DNA of 64,000 nt from Microbacterium sp. CFH 31415 (GCF_022538185.1 NZ_JAKYXC010000003.1:186001-250000), one strand, 5' to 3'; shown: positions 44,377 through 53,239, counted from the first letter of the stretch. Translations and numbers: made by a program. The notes: generated by a model not told the origin, from the sequence alone.

Positions 44377-45597
44377 ATGGACCACATGCTGATCGTCGGA
44401 GGCGGGCTCGCCGGCGGCACCGCCGCCGAAGCACTGCGCGACGAGGGCTTCGAGGGCGACGTCACGATCGTGGCCGCGGAGCCGCGTCCGCCCTACCAGC
44501 GGCCTCCGCTGTCGAAGGGCTATCTCGCCGGCAGCGAGGGGGCGGATGCCGTCTTCCTCCACCCGTCCGAGTGGTACGACGAGCACGGCATCCGCCTGCG
44601 CACGGGCGTCTCGGTGACGGCTCTGGACCCGGCGGCTCATCGGGTGGAGCTCGACGACGGCTCGCTGGAGCGCTACGACGCGGTGCTGCTCGCGACGGGG
44701 GCGACGCCGCGCATGATCCCGCTCCCGGGTCATGAGCTTCCCGGGGTCGTGACCCTGCGCCGGGTCGACGATTCCGACGCCCTCGCTGCGCGGCTGCGCG
44801 ATGGTGGCACACGACTCGTCGTGATCGGGGCGGGCTGGATCGGCATGGAGGTCGCCGCGACGGCGCGGGGCTTCGGCAACGAAGTCGCGATCCTCGAGCG
44901 GGACGCGGTGCCGCTCGCCCTGGCGCTCGGCTCCGAGATGGGCGAGGTCTTCCGTGACCTGCATCTCGAGCACGGCGTCGATCTGCGCACGTCGGTGGGC
45001 GTCGAGCGCATCATCGGGCACGATCGCGCCGAAGGGGTCGTCGTCGACGGCGAGACCCTGCCTGCCGACCTCGTGCTCGTCGGCGTCGGGGCGACGCCGA
45101 ACACTGCGCTCGCCGAGGACGCGGGCCTCGACATCCTGAACGGGATCCTCACCGATGCCGCGCTGCGCACGAGCGCCGCCGATGTGTACGCGGCAGGTGA
45201 CGTCGCCAACGCGTTCCACCCGGTGCTGCAGCGGCACCTGCGCAGCGAGCACTGGGCGAATGCGCTGAATGCGGGCAAGGTCGCCGCGCGGTCGATGCTG
45301 GGGAAGCCGGCATCCTTCGACGACATCCCGTACTTCTACACCGACCAGTACGACCTCGGAATGGAGCTGTCGGGCTACGCACCCCTCATGGCGGAGGCCG
45401 AGGTGGTCGTGCGCGGCGATGTCGGCGCACGCGAGTTCATCGCCTTCTGGGTCGACGGCGGTCGCGTGGTCGCCGGCATGAACGTGAACGTCTGGAAGGT
45501 GAACAAGAAGGTCCAGGCGCTGATCCGCTCGGGCGAGCGGGTCGACCTCGACTTCCTGCGCGATCCGGACGTGCCGCTGGACAGCCTGCTGCCATGA
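44377..45597 (+). CDS. FAD-dependent NAD(P)H oxidoreductase, ferredoxin-reductase type
   Basis: 406 residues from ATG 44377 behind GAGAGGAG. FAD loop MLIVGGGLAGGTAAEALR (about 4-21), NAD(P) loop VVIGAGWIGMEVAATAR (about 148-164), the flavin motif DVYAAGDVA, and a C-terminal reductase domain with PYFYTDQYDLGMELSGYAP, typical of ferredoxin/rubredoxin reductases and AIF-like proteins. It lies between folE and folP2, overlapping the latter's start by four bases, so it is translationally coupled. No ferredoxin or oxygenase gene is adjacent, so its electron acceptor is unknown; a pterin-recycling role is inferred. Confidence 0.88.
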   Translation: MDHMLIVGGGLAGGTAAEALRDEGFEGDVTIVAAEPRPPYQRPPLSKGYLAGSEGADAVFLHPSEWYDEHGIRLRTGVSVTALDPAAHRVELDDGSLERYDAVLLATGATPRMIPLPGHELPGVVTLRRVDDSDALAARLRDGGTRLVVIGAGWIGMEVAATARGFGNEVAILERDAVPLALALGSEMGEVFRDLHLEHGVDLRTSVGVERIIGHDRAEGVVVDGETLPADLVLVGVGATPNTALAEDAGLDILNGILTDAALRTSAADVYAAGDVANAFHPVLQRHLRSEHWANALNAGKVAARSMLGKPASFDDIPYFYTDQYDLGMELSGYAPLMAEAEVVVRGDVGAREFIAFWVDGGRVVAGMNVNVWKVNKKVQALIRSGERVDLDFLRDPDVPLDSLLP

Positions 45598-46508
45598 CCT
45601 TCGCGGCCGCCCCGAGCCTCGCGCTCGACACCCCGTCGTCGGTGCTCGATCTGCCCGGTGGGCGGCTCGACCTCACCCGGCACCTCGCGGTCATGGCGAT
45701 CGTCAATCGCACGCCGGACTCGTTCTACGACCGTGGTGCGACGTTCGCGCTCGACGCGGCCGTCGCGGCCGGGGTCGCCGCGGTCGAGGCCGGCGCCGAG
45801 CTGGTCGACGTCGGGGGCGTGAAGTTCGCGCCCGGACCGCCGGTGCCCGTCGAGGAGGAGATCGCGCGCGTCGTGCCGGTCGTGCGCGAACTCGCGCATC
45901 TCACACGCGTGAGCGTCGACACCTTCCAGCCCAAGGTGGCCCGCGCGGCGATCGAGGCGGGCGCGTCCGTCGTCAACGACACGACGGGCCTGCACGACCC
46001 GGCCATGGCCACCGTGGTCGCGCAGGGGGGTGCCGGACTGGTGATCGCCCATAGCCTCGCGGCGCCGAGGACGCAGCATCCGCTCCCGCACTATGCCGAC
46101 GTGATCGGCGACGTCGCACGGTTCCTGATGGCCCGCCGCGACCTCGCGCTCGATCACGGGGTTCCGGCGGAGCGCATCGTGCTCGACCCCGGGCACGACC
46201 TCAACAAGACGACCCGCCAGAGCCTCGAGCTGACCCGCCGGCTGGGCGAGCTCGCGGCTCTCGGCTCGCCGGTGCTGGTCGCGCTGTCGAACAAGGACTT
46301 CGTCGGCGAGGCGCTCGGGCGGGACCGCGGGGAACGGCTGTCCGGTTCGCTCGCCGCGGCGGTGTACTGCGCGCTGCGGGGCGCCCGCATCGTGCGGGTG
46401 CACAATGTGCGCGAGACGGTCGACGCGCTGCGCATGGTCGAGGCCATCCTCGGCTGGCGGGAGCCGGCGTACGAGCTGCACAACACGCGGCCGGAGGGGA
46501 ATGCCTGA
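45594..46508 (+). CDS. folP2: Dihydropteroate-synthase-like protein, FolP2 type
   Basis: 304 residues. The TIM-barrel landmarks are present: VNRTPDSFYDRG, SVDTF, VVNDTTG, LDPGHDLNKTT, LVALSNKDFVGE and RIVRVHNV. The loop that binds p-aminobenzoate in true DHPS (GGESTRPG type) reads VDVGGVKFAPG, as in mycobacterial FolP2, a paralogue reported to lack ordinary DHPS activity. So a different condensation or a regulatory role is possible. It overlaps the upstream reductase gene (ATGA) and touches the downstream gene (TGATG). Confidence 0.85.
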   Translation: MTFAAAPSLALDTPSSVLDLPGGRLDLTRHLAVMAIVNRTPDSFYDRGATFALDAAVAAGVAAVEAGAELVDVGGVKFAPGPPVPVEEEIARVVPVVRELAHLTRVSVDTFQPKVARAAIEAGASVVNDTTGLHDPAMATVVAQGGAGLVIAHSLAAPRTQHPLPHYADVIGDVARFLMARRDLALDHGVPAERIVLDPGHDLNKTTRQSLELTRRLGELAALGSPVLVALSNKDFVGEALGRDRGERLSGSLAAAVYCALRGARIVRVHNVRETVDALRMVEAILGWREPAYELHNTRPEGNA

Positions 46509-47227
46509 TGCCTGCCTCGAAGCCCACCCGAGACGAACTGCTCGAAGCGTACGCGCTGCCCGATCGCGATGACCTCCGCGTGCGCATGAACTTCGTCTCG
46601 AGCGCCGACGGCGCGGTCACCCTCGACGGAACGAGCGGAGCGCTCGGCGGGCCCACCGACCGTGTCCTGATGCAGGTGCTGCGCACGATGGCCGACGTCG
46701 TGGTCGTGGGGGCCGGCACGGTGCGCGCGGAGGGGTACGGAGGCATCTGCGTCGACGACCGGGATGTCGACTGGCGCCGCGCCCGGGGTCTCGACGACCA
46801 GCCGGCGCTCGCCATGGTCAGCGGCGGCCTGCGGCTCGAACCCGGCGATGCGGTGTTCGCCGAGGCCGTGCGGCGGCCGGTGATCGTGACGACGGATGCC
46901 GCGGCCGACGCCCGCGGAGACGCCTTCGACGCGGTGGCCGACGTCCTGCCGTGCGGTCGCGACGATGTCGACCTCGCGATGATGCTCGACGGCTTCCGGC
47001 AGCGCGGCTGGACCCAGGTGCTGTGCGAGGGCGGCCCTCATCTCTTCGGCGCCCTGCTCGGTGCCGGGCTGGTCGACGAGGTGTGCCTCACGCTCGCGCC
47101 CCGGTTCGTCGGGGGAGGAGCGGGACGGATCGCGCAGGATGCGCCCGAGGGCGACCGCCGATTCGGGCTCCCGGGCGTGGTGACCGACGACGACGGGTTC
47201 GTCTTCCTCCGCTACCGCGCGCTCTGA
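46508..47227 (+). CDS. RibD C-terminal-domain reductase, Rv2671-like
   Basis: 239 residues of the DHFR-like fold used by RibD reductases. Motifs MNFVSSADGAVTLDGTSGAL near the N-terminus, ADVVVVGAGTVRAEGYGG (NADPH phosphate side) and LCEGGPHLFGALL, LTLAPRFVGGGAGRI are seen. The pattern follows M. tuberculosis Rv2671, which has been reported to act as a dihydrofolate-reductase analogue. There is no deaminase domain. It is the last gene of the folE operon, starting one base before the folP2 stop ends. Reduction of a dihydropterin is the inferred step. Confidence 0.85.
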   Translation: MPASKPTRDELLEAYALPDRDDLRVRMNFVSSADGAVTLDGTSGALGGPTDRVLMQVLRTMADVVVVGAGTVRAEGYGGICVDDRDVDWRRARGLDDQPALAMVSGGLRLEPGDAVFAEAVRRPVIVTTDAAADARGDAFDAVADVLPCGRDDVDLAMMLDGFRQRGWTQVLCEGGPHLFGALLGAGLVDEVCLTLAPRFVGGGAGRIAQDAPEGDRRFGLPGVVTDDDGFVFLRYRAL

Positions 47228-47296
47228 CGCAGCCCGGACTGCTCGGACGGGGGGCATGGCCGCGCGGACGGTGCGAGCTGTCCCCGTGCTCGCCGC

Positions 47297-47333
47297 ACTA
47301 TGTCCATAGTGGATGGACCACTATAAACATAGT
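47297..47333. promoter_or_regulatory. Paired palindromic operators upstream of the SRPBCC gene
   Basis: ACTATGTCCATAGT (47297-47310) and ACTATAAACATAGT (47320-47333) are two 14-bp palindromes with centres 23 bases apart, in an AT-rich patch. AGTGGCCACT (47335-47344) follows. The half-site ACTAT resembles the ACTAC/ACTAT half-sites of the operators at 48528-48563. Nothing else is seen in 47228-47422. Confidence 0.7.
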
Positions 47334-47422
47334 AAAGTGGCCACTCCCGAAAGCGTTCGCGGACCGTGGGCGCAGCGGAACCGACAGCGATGCGGTTTCG
47401 CCGATTCGAAAGGAGCAGTGCC

Positions 47423-47908
47423 ATGGCGCACACAGTCCCAGACCAGGCGATCAGCCTGCGGGTGACGCGAGAGATGCCCGCTGGCGCGGAGGAGGTGTTC
47501 ACCGCCTACACCGAGCCGGAAGCGCAGCGCCTGTGGCTGACGCAGCTCGGCCCCGACGAGGGTGAGGTGCGCACGACCGTGGACTTGCGCGTCGGTGGCG
47601 TTTGGGAGGCGACGTTCCGCCCGAATCCGGCCGTGCTCGTCCACGACATCTTCACGTTCGTCGAGATTGATCGCCCGCGCCGCGTGGTCACGCGCTACAC
47701 CGGGGAGTCGACGGTCGATGGGCGGGTCACCGCCTCGCCGGAGACGCTCATCGCGCTCACGTTCACGCCGACCGACGCGGGCACCCTCATCACCGTCGAG
47801 CAGACCGGATTCCCTGACACCCAGACGCGCGACTTCTTCGAGACCGTCGCCTGGCCCGGTGGCCTGGATCGCATCGCGGCGTACCTCGCCGGCCGGCGTT
47901 CCGCGTGA
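47423..47908 (+). CDS. SRPBCC/AHSA1-family protein
   Basis: 161 residues from ATG 47423 behind AAAGGAGC. Typical AHSA1-like features: AGAEEVFTAYTEPEAQRLWL at the N-terminus, DLRVGGVWEATFRP, and a C-terminal helix DFFETVAWPGGLDRIAAYLA. The fold makes a hydrophobic cavity; the ligand is unknown. Such genes usually follow an ArsR regulator, which is absent here; instead a TetR gene is convergent. Two operator-like palindromes stand upstream. Confidence 0.85.
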   Translation: MAHTVPDQAISLRVTREMPAGAEEVFTAYTEPEAQRLWLTQLGPDEGEVRTTVDLRVGGVWEATFRPNPAVLVHDIFTFVEIDRPRRVVTRYTGESTVDGRVTASPETLIALTFTPTDAGTLITVEQTGFPDTQTRDFFETVAWPGGLDRIAAYLAGRRSA

Positions 47909-47951
47909 GGCCGTTGCAGAGGCGAGGACCCTCACGCCGCGGGGTGCGACG

Positions 47952-48500
47952 TCAGTCCAGCGCGGAGCGAACAGCCCGTTCGACGACCGGTCGGATCTCG
48001 GCATCCGGATCCACGGTGACCCGATGCAGCACGAGACCGTCGGCCGCCGCCATGAGGGCGCGAGCCGCCTCTTCCGGCGAACGGGCGCCGACGCGCTCGA
48101 GGAGTGCAACCGTCCACTCCACGAAGACGCGACGCTGCTCGAGGAGCGGGGCGAGGAGCCCCGCGTCTCCGGCACCTTCGAGGAAGAGCGCGTAGCGCGC
48201 CCGGGTGCGCCCGGCAAACGGCCCCGTCTGCAGCGCGATCAGCGCGCTGAGGGCCTCGATCATCTCCTCGGGCGTATCGACGGGCGGCGTCTCGGCCTCC
48301 GCGAACTCGGCACGCTCACTCTCGGCGAGCCACGCCACGACGCCCGCCACGAGTGCTTCGCGCGTGCGGAACCAGTTCGAGGTCGATCCCTTCGGCAATC
48401 CCGCCCGCTCGTCCACGCGGGCGTGGGTCAGCGCCCGGATGCCCTGCTTGCCCACGAGCGCGAGCGCAGCGTCGAGAGCCCGCTCACGCGTCGAAGCCAT
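47952..48500 (-). CDS. TetR-family transcriptional regulator
   Basis: 182 residues from ATG 48500, which follows TAGAGT after 7 bases on its strand. The helix-turn-helix is ARVDERAGLPKGSTSNWFRTR (about 27-47). The C-terminal domain is of a TetR type common in Microbacteriaceae with no known inducer. It is divergent from the epoxide-hydrolase-like gene and two operators of symmetric form lie between them. The similar half-sites upstream of the SRPBCC gene suggest it may control both neighbours. Confidence 0.9.
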   Translation of the reverse strand: MASTRERALDAALALVGKQGIRALTHARVDERAGLPKGSTSNWFRTREALVAGVVAWLAESERAEFAEAETPPVDTPEEMIEALSALIALQTGPFAGRTRARYALFLEGAGDAGLLAPLLEQRRVFVEWTVALLERVGARSPEEAARALMAAADGLVLHRVTVDPDAEIRPVVERAVRSALD

Positions 48501-48527
48501 GCGCCCGACTCTAGGCGAAGCTCGGTT

Positions 48528-48563
48528 ACTACGGAAGTAGTGACACGGCACTATGAAAGTAGT
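48528..48563. promoter_or_regulatory. Paired palindromic operators between TetR and hydrolase genes
   Basis: ACTACGGAAGTAGT (48528-48541) and ACTATGAAAGTAGT (48550-48563) share arms ACTAY/RTAGT around a GRAA centre, with centres 22 bases apart (two helical turns). The second overlaps the hydrolase -10 hexamer TACCCT (48563-48568), so repression of the hydrolase is expected. Confidence 0.8.
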
Positions 48564-48574
48564 ACCCTTCTCGC

Positions 48575-49447
48575 ATGACGGATCTCACCGGCATCCGCTC
48601 CTCGTCGGTCACCGTGAACGGACTGCGGATGCATGTCACCGACGCCGGGGCGGGGACGCCCGTGCTCCTCCTGCACGGCTTCCCCGAGAGCTCGCGAGAA
48701 TGGGCGCCGGTGATGACCGCGCTGTCGGACCGAGCGCGCCTTGTCGCTCCCGATCTGCGTGGGGCGGGGGAGACCGATGCGCCGAACGCCGGATATGACT
48801 CCGAGACCGTCCAGCGGGATCTCATCGCTCTTCTGGACGAACTGGGCCTCGCCCGTGTGGACCTCGTCGCGCACGACTGGGGTGCGATCGTGGGCTTCGA
48901 TCTCTGCCTCTCGCACCCCGACCGCGTGCGGAACTACGTCGCCGTGGCCGTGCCGGCGCCGTATCTGCGCATGAACCGTGCTCTGGCGCTGGGGCTCATG
49001 AAGGCGCTCCCGCACCTCTGGTTCCAATGGGTCGTGGCCATGCCCGGACTCGGACCCGCCCTGCTGTCCCGTGGGCGCCAGCGACTCGCGCACTACATCC
49101 TCGACGCTTTCAAGACCCGCCCCCTTCCGGCAGCGGATGTGGCGGCGTACGTCGAGGCACTGCGCGATCCCGCACGGGCGCGCGCTGCGTCCAAACTGTA
49201 CCGCGGCATCATCCTTTCAGGTTTCATGAAGGCGGTGAACGGCGCCTACCGTGGCCGGGTGCTGGAGACACGGACGCTGGTGCTCTTCGGCGCGGACGAC
49301 CGGCTGCTCCCGAAGGATGCTCTCCATGTCGGTCGGGACGACGCACCGCACACGACGCTCGAATTCGTGCCCGGGGGCGGGCACTACCTGGTCGACGAGA
49401 ATCCGGCCGAGGTCGCGCGGCGCATCGGCGACTTCCTCCGGCTCTGA
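48575..49447 (+). CDS. Alpha/beta hydrolase, epoxide-hydrolase-like
   Basis: 290 residues. HGFPESSREW gives the oxyanion HGxP motif, and the nucleophile elbow is VAHDWGAIVG, with aspartate and not serine, which is typical of epoxide hydrolases and haloalkane dehalogenases. The catalytic histidine is in GGGHYLVDE and an acid in LFGADDRLLP. The ATG at 48575 follows TACCCT after 6 bases (leaderless pattern). The cap domain lies at about 135-215. The substrate is unknown; control by the divergent TetR suggests a xenobiotic or lipid-derived inducer. The 73 bases after it hold nothing clear. Confidence 0.88.
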   Translation: MTDLTGIRSSSVTVNGLRMHVTDAGAGTPVLLLHGFPESSREWAPVMTALSDRARLVAPDLRGAGETDAPNAGYDSETVQRDLIALLDELGLARVDLVAHDWGAIVGFDLCLSHPDRVRNYVAVAVPAPYLRMNRALALGLMKALPHLWFQWVVAMPGLGPALLSRGRQRLAHYILDAFKTRPLPAADVAAYVEALRDPARARAASKLYRGIILSGFMKAVNGAYRGRVLETRTLVLFGADDRLLPKDALHVGRDDAPHTTLEFVPGGGHYLVDENPAEVARRIGDFLRL

Positions 49448-49520
49448 CCAGCGACTCGGGCTGCACGAGGCGCAGGCGACCACCGCGTACGCTGAGGCCG
49501 CGGCATCCTGCGTGGGATCC

Positions 49521-51179
49521 TCAGGCCGCGATGCCGTCCGCGTCGAGGATCGTGTACGCGTAGCCCTGCTCGGCGAGGAACCGCTGCCGGTTCTGCGCGA
49601 AGTCCTGGTCGACGGTGTCGCGCGCGATGAGCGTGTAGAAGCTGGCGGTGTTGCCCGACTCCTTGGGTCGCAGCAGGCGTCCGAGGCGCTGAGCTTCCTC
49701 CTGGCGCGAGCCGAACGACCCCGACACCTGGATGGCGACGGATGCCTCGGGCAGATCGATCGAGAAGTTCGCCACCTTCGACACGACGAGCAGCGAGATC
49801 TCGCCGACGCGGAACGCCTGATAGAGCTGCTCGCGCTCGTCGACCGGGGTCGCTCCCGTGATCTTCGGCGCGCCGAGCGACTCGGCGAGCAGGTCGATCT
49901 GGTCGAGGTACTGCCCGATCACGAGGATGCGCTCGCCCGCGTGCCTCTCGACGAGCCGCCGCACGACGCCGATCTTGGCGGGCGCGGTCGCAGCGAGGCG
50001 GTAGCGCTCGTCGTCGGCGGCCGCGGCGTACTCGAGGCGGTCGCCGGCCGGGAGGTCGACGCGCACCTCGTAGCAGACCGCCGGGGAGATGAAGCCCTGG
50101 GCCTCGATCTCCTTCCACGGGGCGTCGAACCGCTTCGGCCCGATGAGACTGAAGACGTCGCCCTCGCGGCCGTCCTCGCGCACGAGGGTGGCCGTGAGCC
50201 CGAGTCGCCGACGCGCCTGCAGGTCGGCGGTGAGCTTGAACACCGGCGCCGGCAGCAGGTGCACCTCGTCGTAGACGATCAGCCCCCAGTCGAGGGCATC
50301 GAGCAGCGCGAGGTGGGCGTACTGTCCCTTCCGCTTCGCGGTGAGGATCTGGTACGTCGCGATCGTGACCGGCTTGATCTCCTTGGACTGCCCGGAGTAC
50401 TCGCCGATCTCCTCGGGCGTCAGCGATGTGCGCTTGAGCAGCTCGTCGCGCCACTGGCGGGCGCTGACGGTGTTGGTCACGAGGATCAGCGTCGTCGTCT
50501 TGGTCGCGGCCATCGCACCGGCGCCGACGAGCGTCTTGCCGGCGCCACAGGGGAGGACGACGACGCCCGACCCGCCGTCGGTGAAGATGTCGACGGCATG
50601 GCGCTGGTAGGGGCGCAGGTTCCAGCCGTCTTCAGCGAGGTCGATCGGATGCGGCGTCCCCGGCGTGTACCCGGCCAGGTCTTCGGCCGGCCAGCCGATC
50701 TTCAGCAGCTCCTGCTTGATGTGCCCGCGCGCCCACGCGTCGATCACGAACGAGTCGGGGGACGGCCGGCCGATGAGCAGCGGCTGGATGCGCTTGTTCT
50801 TCGACACCTCGGCCAGGACCGCGGCATCCGTCGACCGGAGGATCAGCTCGCCGCCCGAGCCGTCTTCTGCGACCGGCGCGCGCTCGATGACGAGGCGGCC
50901 GTAGCGGCCGACCGTCTCGGCGATGTCGATCGACACCGACGGCGGCACCGGGAAGCGCGACCACCGCTCGAGGGTCGCGAGCATGTCGGCCGCGTCGTGA
51001 CCGGCGGCGCGGGCGTTCCACAGTCCGAGCCGCGTGATGCGGTACGTGTGGATGTGCTCGGGAGCGCGTTCGAGCTCGGCGAAGATGGCGAGCTCGTGCC
51101 GCGCGCTCTCCGCATCCGGATGGGCGACTTCGAGCAGCACCGTGCGGTCGCTCTGGACGATGAGTGGGCCGTCAGCCAT
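49521..51179 (-). CDS. XPB/Ssl2-type DNA repair helicase
   Basis: 552 residues from ATG 51179. An N-terminal damage-recognition-like domain (about 1-170) precedes the helicase core: LRPYQRHAVDIF (Q-motif-like), Walker A PCGAGKT, DEVH in VYDEVHLLPAP, TAT in GLTATL, and the motif VI region QRLGRLLRPK. It is the bacterial homologue of human XPB, present in M. tuberculosis (Rv0861c), and unwinds DNA in repair-linked tests. The next gene upstream on the same strand is its usual partner with a helicase-associated domain. TAGACT lies 8 bases before the ATG. Confidence 0.94.
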   Translation of the reverse strand: MADGPLIVQSDRTVLLEVAHPDAESARHELAIFAELERAPEHIHTYRITRLGLWNARAAGHDAADMLATLERWSRFPVPPSVSIDIAETVGRYGRLVIERAPVAEDGSGGELILRSTDAAVLAEVSKNKRIQPLLIGRPSPDSFVIDAWARGHIKQELLKIGWPAEDLAGYTPGTPHPIDLAEDGWNLRPYQRHAVDIFTDGGSGVVVLPCGAGKTLVGAGAMAATKTTTLILVTNTVSARQWRDELLKRTSLTPEEIGEYSGQSKEIKPVTIATYQILTAKRKGQYAHLALLDALDWGLIVYDEVHLLPAPVFKLTADLQARRRLGLTATLVREDGREGDVFSLIGPKRFDAPWKEIEAQGFISPAVCYEVRVDLPAGDRLEYAAAADDERYRLAATAPAKIGVVRRLVERHAGERILVIGQYLDQIDLLAESLGAPKITGATPVDEREQLYQAFRVGEISLLVVSKVANFSIDLPEASVAIQVSGSFGSRQEEAQRLGRLLRPKESGNTASFYTLIARDTVDQDFAQNRQRFLAEQGYAYTILDADGIAA

Positions 51180-51256
51180 AACGAGCCAGTCTACCGGGGG
51201 CCGCGACGACACGGACCCGGGGGCACGACCGCGTGACGCTGAGCGCACAGTGCGGA

Positions 51257-52972
51257 TCAGACCGGCCGCACGCTCACGATGCTCGAGACGGGCAGCGTTC
51301 GTTCGATGTCGGCGGCCCGGTCGCGTCCGCGCAGGCGGCCGCCGCCGAGTCCCGACGCCTCGAGCGTCAGCGTGCGCTCCGCACCGTCGGGCATCCGCAC
51401 GACCACGACGATCTCGGAGCGCGCGCGTACGGCCTGCTCGAGCTCGCGGCCGAGCCAGCCCTCTTCGCCGTCGGTGCCGTGACCGCTGCGCAGCGCGGCG
51501 ATCAGCCGCGCGTACGTCTCCACCGGCGTCGATGCGGCGGCCTCGCGGATGCCGGTGGCGCGGCGGTGCACGGGCTCGGGCGCGCCGTCCTCGTCGAGCG
51601 CGACCACGGGGTAGCGGGCATCGGCGAGCGACCAGTACACCGCGTCACGTGTCACGCGCGAGACGAGCGCGTCGCCCTCGGGCAGCAGGCCGAGCGGCCG
51701 CAGCGCCTGGTCGATGGCGATCGTCTCGCGCAGCGCGGCATCCGTGCTCTCGATGCGCGTGCGAGCCGACGCCTCGTCGGCGCGCACCCGCACGAGGCCG
51801 TGGCGGGCGGCGGTGCTCTCGATCAGATACTCGAGCGGCTGCGGGATGCCGGTGAGCGACAGCTCCGTCAGGAAGGCGCGGATCGACCCGGCCGTCTCGC
51901 CCTCGGTCATGCCGGCGCCGAGTGACTCCGCGGTGAAGCGGTAGGTCGAGGCCTGGGCACGCGACTCCCGCATGGCGATCCCGCGCAGTCGCAGATCGAG
52001 CGACGGCGCGAGGGGTCCCGGGGCGATCGCGGTCAGGTCGGCCTGCAGGTACACCCGGTCGATCTCCGCGGGCAGGTGCGCCACGAGTGCGGAGGCGTCG
52101 GCGTCCTCGCCGCGGCGCAGCGACGCCGTCCACTCGAACTCGGTGCCGTCCTTGCCGAGGAGTCCCCAGTTCTGGCCCACGCGGTGCAGGCGCGCCGCGC
52201 GCGCCGGCCAGTCCGGGTCGAGTGGGTACGCCGCGGTCCAGGTCTCGGGGGAGGAGAACCCGCCCTCGGGAGTGTGCACACCGCTGGGAAGCGACGCGCG
52301 GAACCCGTTCGCGATCGTGGTCCAGCGCGTTGCGGTCGTCGCCTCGAGCCAGCGCTCGCCCTGAGTCGTGACCTCCCACTGGCGTTCCTGCGCGACGGCG
52401 AGCCCGGCCATCGCGGCCGCCGAGAGGAGATCCTCGAGGTCGTCTGACTCGCGAAGCGCTCCGATGTCGAGCAGGCGCTTGCGCTCCGCGGCGCTCACCG
52501 AGCCGGCGCCCGTGCGGGCGAACGGAGCGTGCAGGCAGGCCAGCAGCACATCTGCCAGCGAGCCGGCCGTCGTGAACGCGCGCTCGGCGGCGGCCGCGGT
52601 GTGGCGCTCGTCTGCGGGGACCGGCGCCGGTGCGACCGGGGCCGCGGTGAACGCGGCGGGCTCCCGTGACCGGAGCTCGGCGACCCGCTCCGAGACCGAC
52701 GCATAGGGAATGCCGGCGTCGTCCACGAGGGCGAGCTGCGCGAGCCGCGCGTCGGCCGCCGACGGAGCAGCGACGAGGCCGGTGAGGGCGGAGCGGGGGA
52801 GCCGCACGAGAGCGCGATCGACGGATGCGGCATCCAGCAGCGACTCGGCCGCGTCGAAGAAGTCGTGCCAGGCGGCCGACGGCGCCACGCCGCGCGCGGC
52901 GAGCGTCTCAGCGAGCGCAGCGTCGGGACGACCCGCCAACCAGGTCGCCAGCGCCCGCTCGTCGGAGACCAC
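51257..52972 (-). CDS. Helicase-associated-domain (Helicase_C_3) protein, partner of XPB
   Basis: 571 residues. The C-terminal half carries the XPB-type helicase-associated domain (VYLQADLTAIAPGPLAP and YRFTAESLGAGMTEGETA). The N-terminal half is Ala/Arg-rich and helical. The same arrangement next to XPB is known in M. tuberculosis (Rv0862c). No catalytic motifs are seen. It is 77 bases upstream of the XPB gene, one base after the small membrane-protein stop region, so an operon is likely. A regulatory or loading role for XPB is inferred. Confidence 0.85.
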   Translation of the reverse strand: MVSDERALATWLAGRPDAALAETLAARGVAPSAAWHDFFDAAESLLDAASVDRALVRLPRSALTGLVAAPSAADARLAQLALVDDAGIPYASVSERVAELRSREPAAFTAAPVAPAPVPADERHTAAAAERAFTTAGSLADVLLACLHAPFARTGAGSVSAAERKRLLDIGALRESDDLEDLLSAAAMAGLAVAQERQWEVTTQGERWLEATTATRWTTIANGFRASLPSGVHTPEGGFSSPETWTAAYPLDPDWPARAARLHRVGQNWGLLGKDGTEFEWTASLRRGEDADASALVAHLPAEIDRVYLQADLTAIAPGPLAPSLDLRLRGIAMRESRAQASTYRFTAESLGAGMTEGETAGSIRAFLTELSLTGIPQPLEYLIESTAARHGLVRVRADEASARTRIESTDAALRETIAIDQALRPLGLLPEGDALVSRVTRDAVYWSLADARYPVVALDEDGAPEPVHRRATGIREAAASTPVETYARLIAALRSGHGTDGEEGWLGRELEQAVRARSEIVVVVRMPDGAERTLTLEASGLGGGRLRGRDRAADIERTLPVSSIVSVRPV

Positions 52973-53239
52973 TCAGCCGCCTCGGTTCGCCCGAGCCCTC
53001 CGCACGAAGCTCATGATGAGGACCGCGAGGATCATGGCGAAGGCGATGATCGGAGCGATGTAGACCAGCAGGCCGACGGCGGGCCAGATGCCCGTGCCCA
53101 TGTCGGCGCCTGATGACGAGGCGATCATGATCGCGAAGAAGCTCACGATCGAGAGCACGAGGAGGCCCAGCGACATGAACGCCAGAATGCGGTCGATCCG
53201 GCGGACGGGGATGTCCTCACCGGGCGTGTTCGTACTCAT
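52973..53239 (-). CDS. Small two-helix membrane protein
   Basis: 88 residues with two clear hydrophobic helices (about 18-42 and 52-75) and a basic tail (RRARANRGG). It abuts the helicase-associated gene directly (stop at 52973, next start at 52972). Function unknown; similar short proteins lie in this locus in other actinobacteria. Confidence 0.75.
   Translation of the reverse strand: MSTNTPGEDIPVRRIDRILAFMSLGLLVLSIVSFFAIMIASSSGADMGTGIWPAVGLLVYIAPIIAFAMILAVLIMSFVRRARANRGG

Noticed and set aside
49448..49520. Terminator after the epoxide-hydrolase-like gene
   Set aside because: Short matching words (GAGGCCGCGG, CCTCAGG) do not form a continuous stem.
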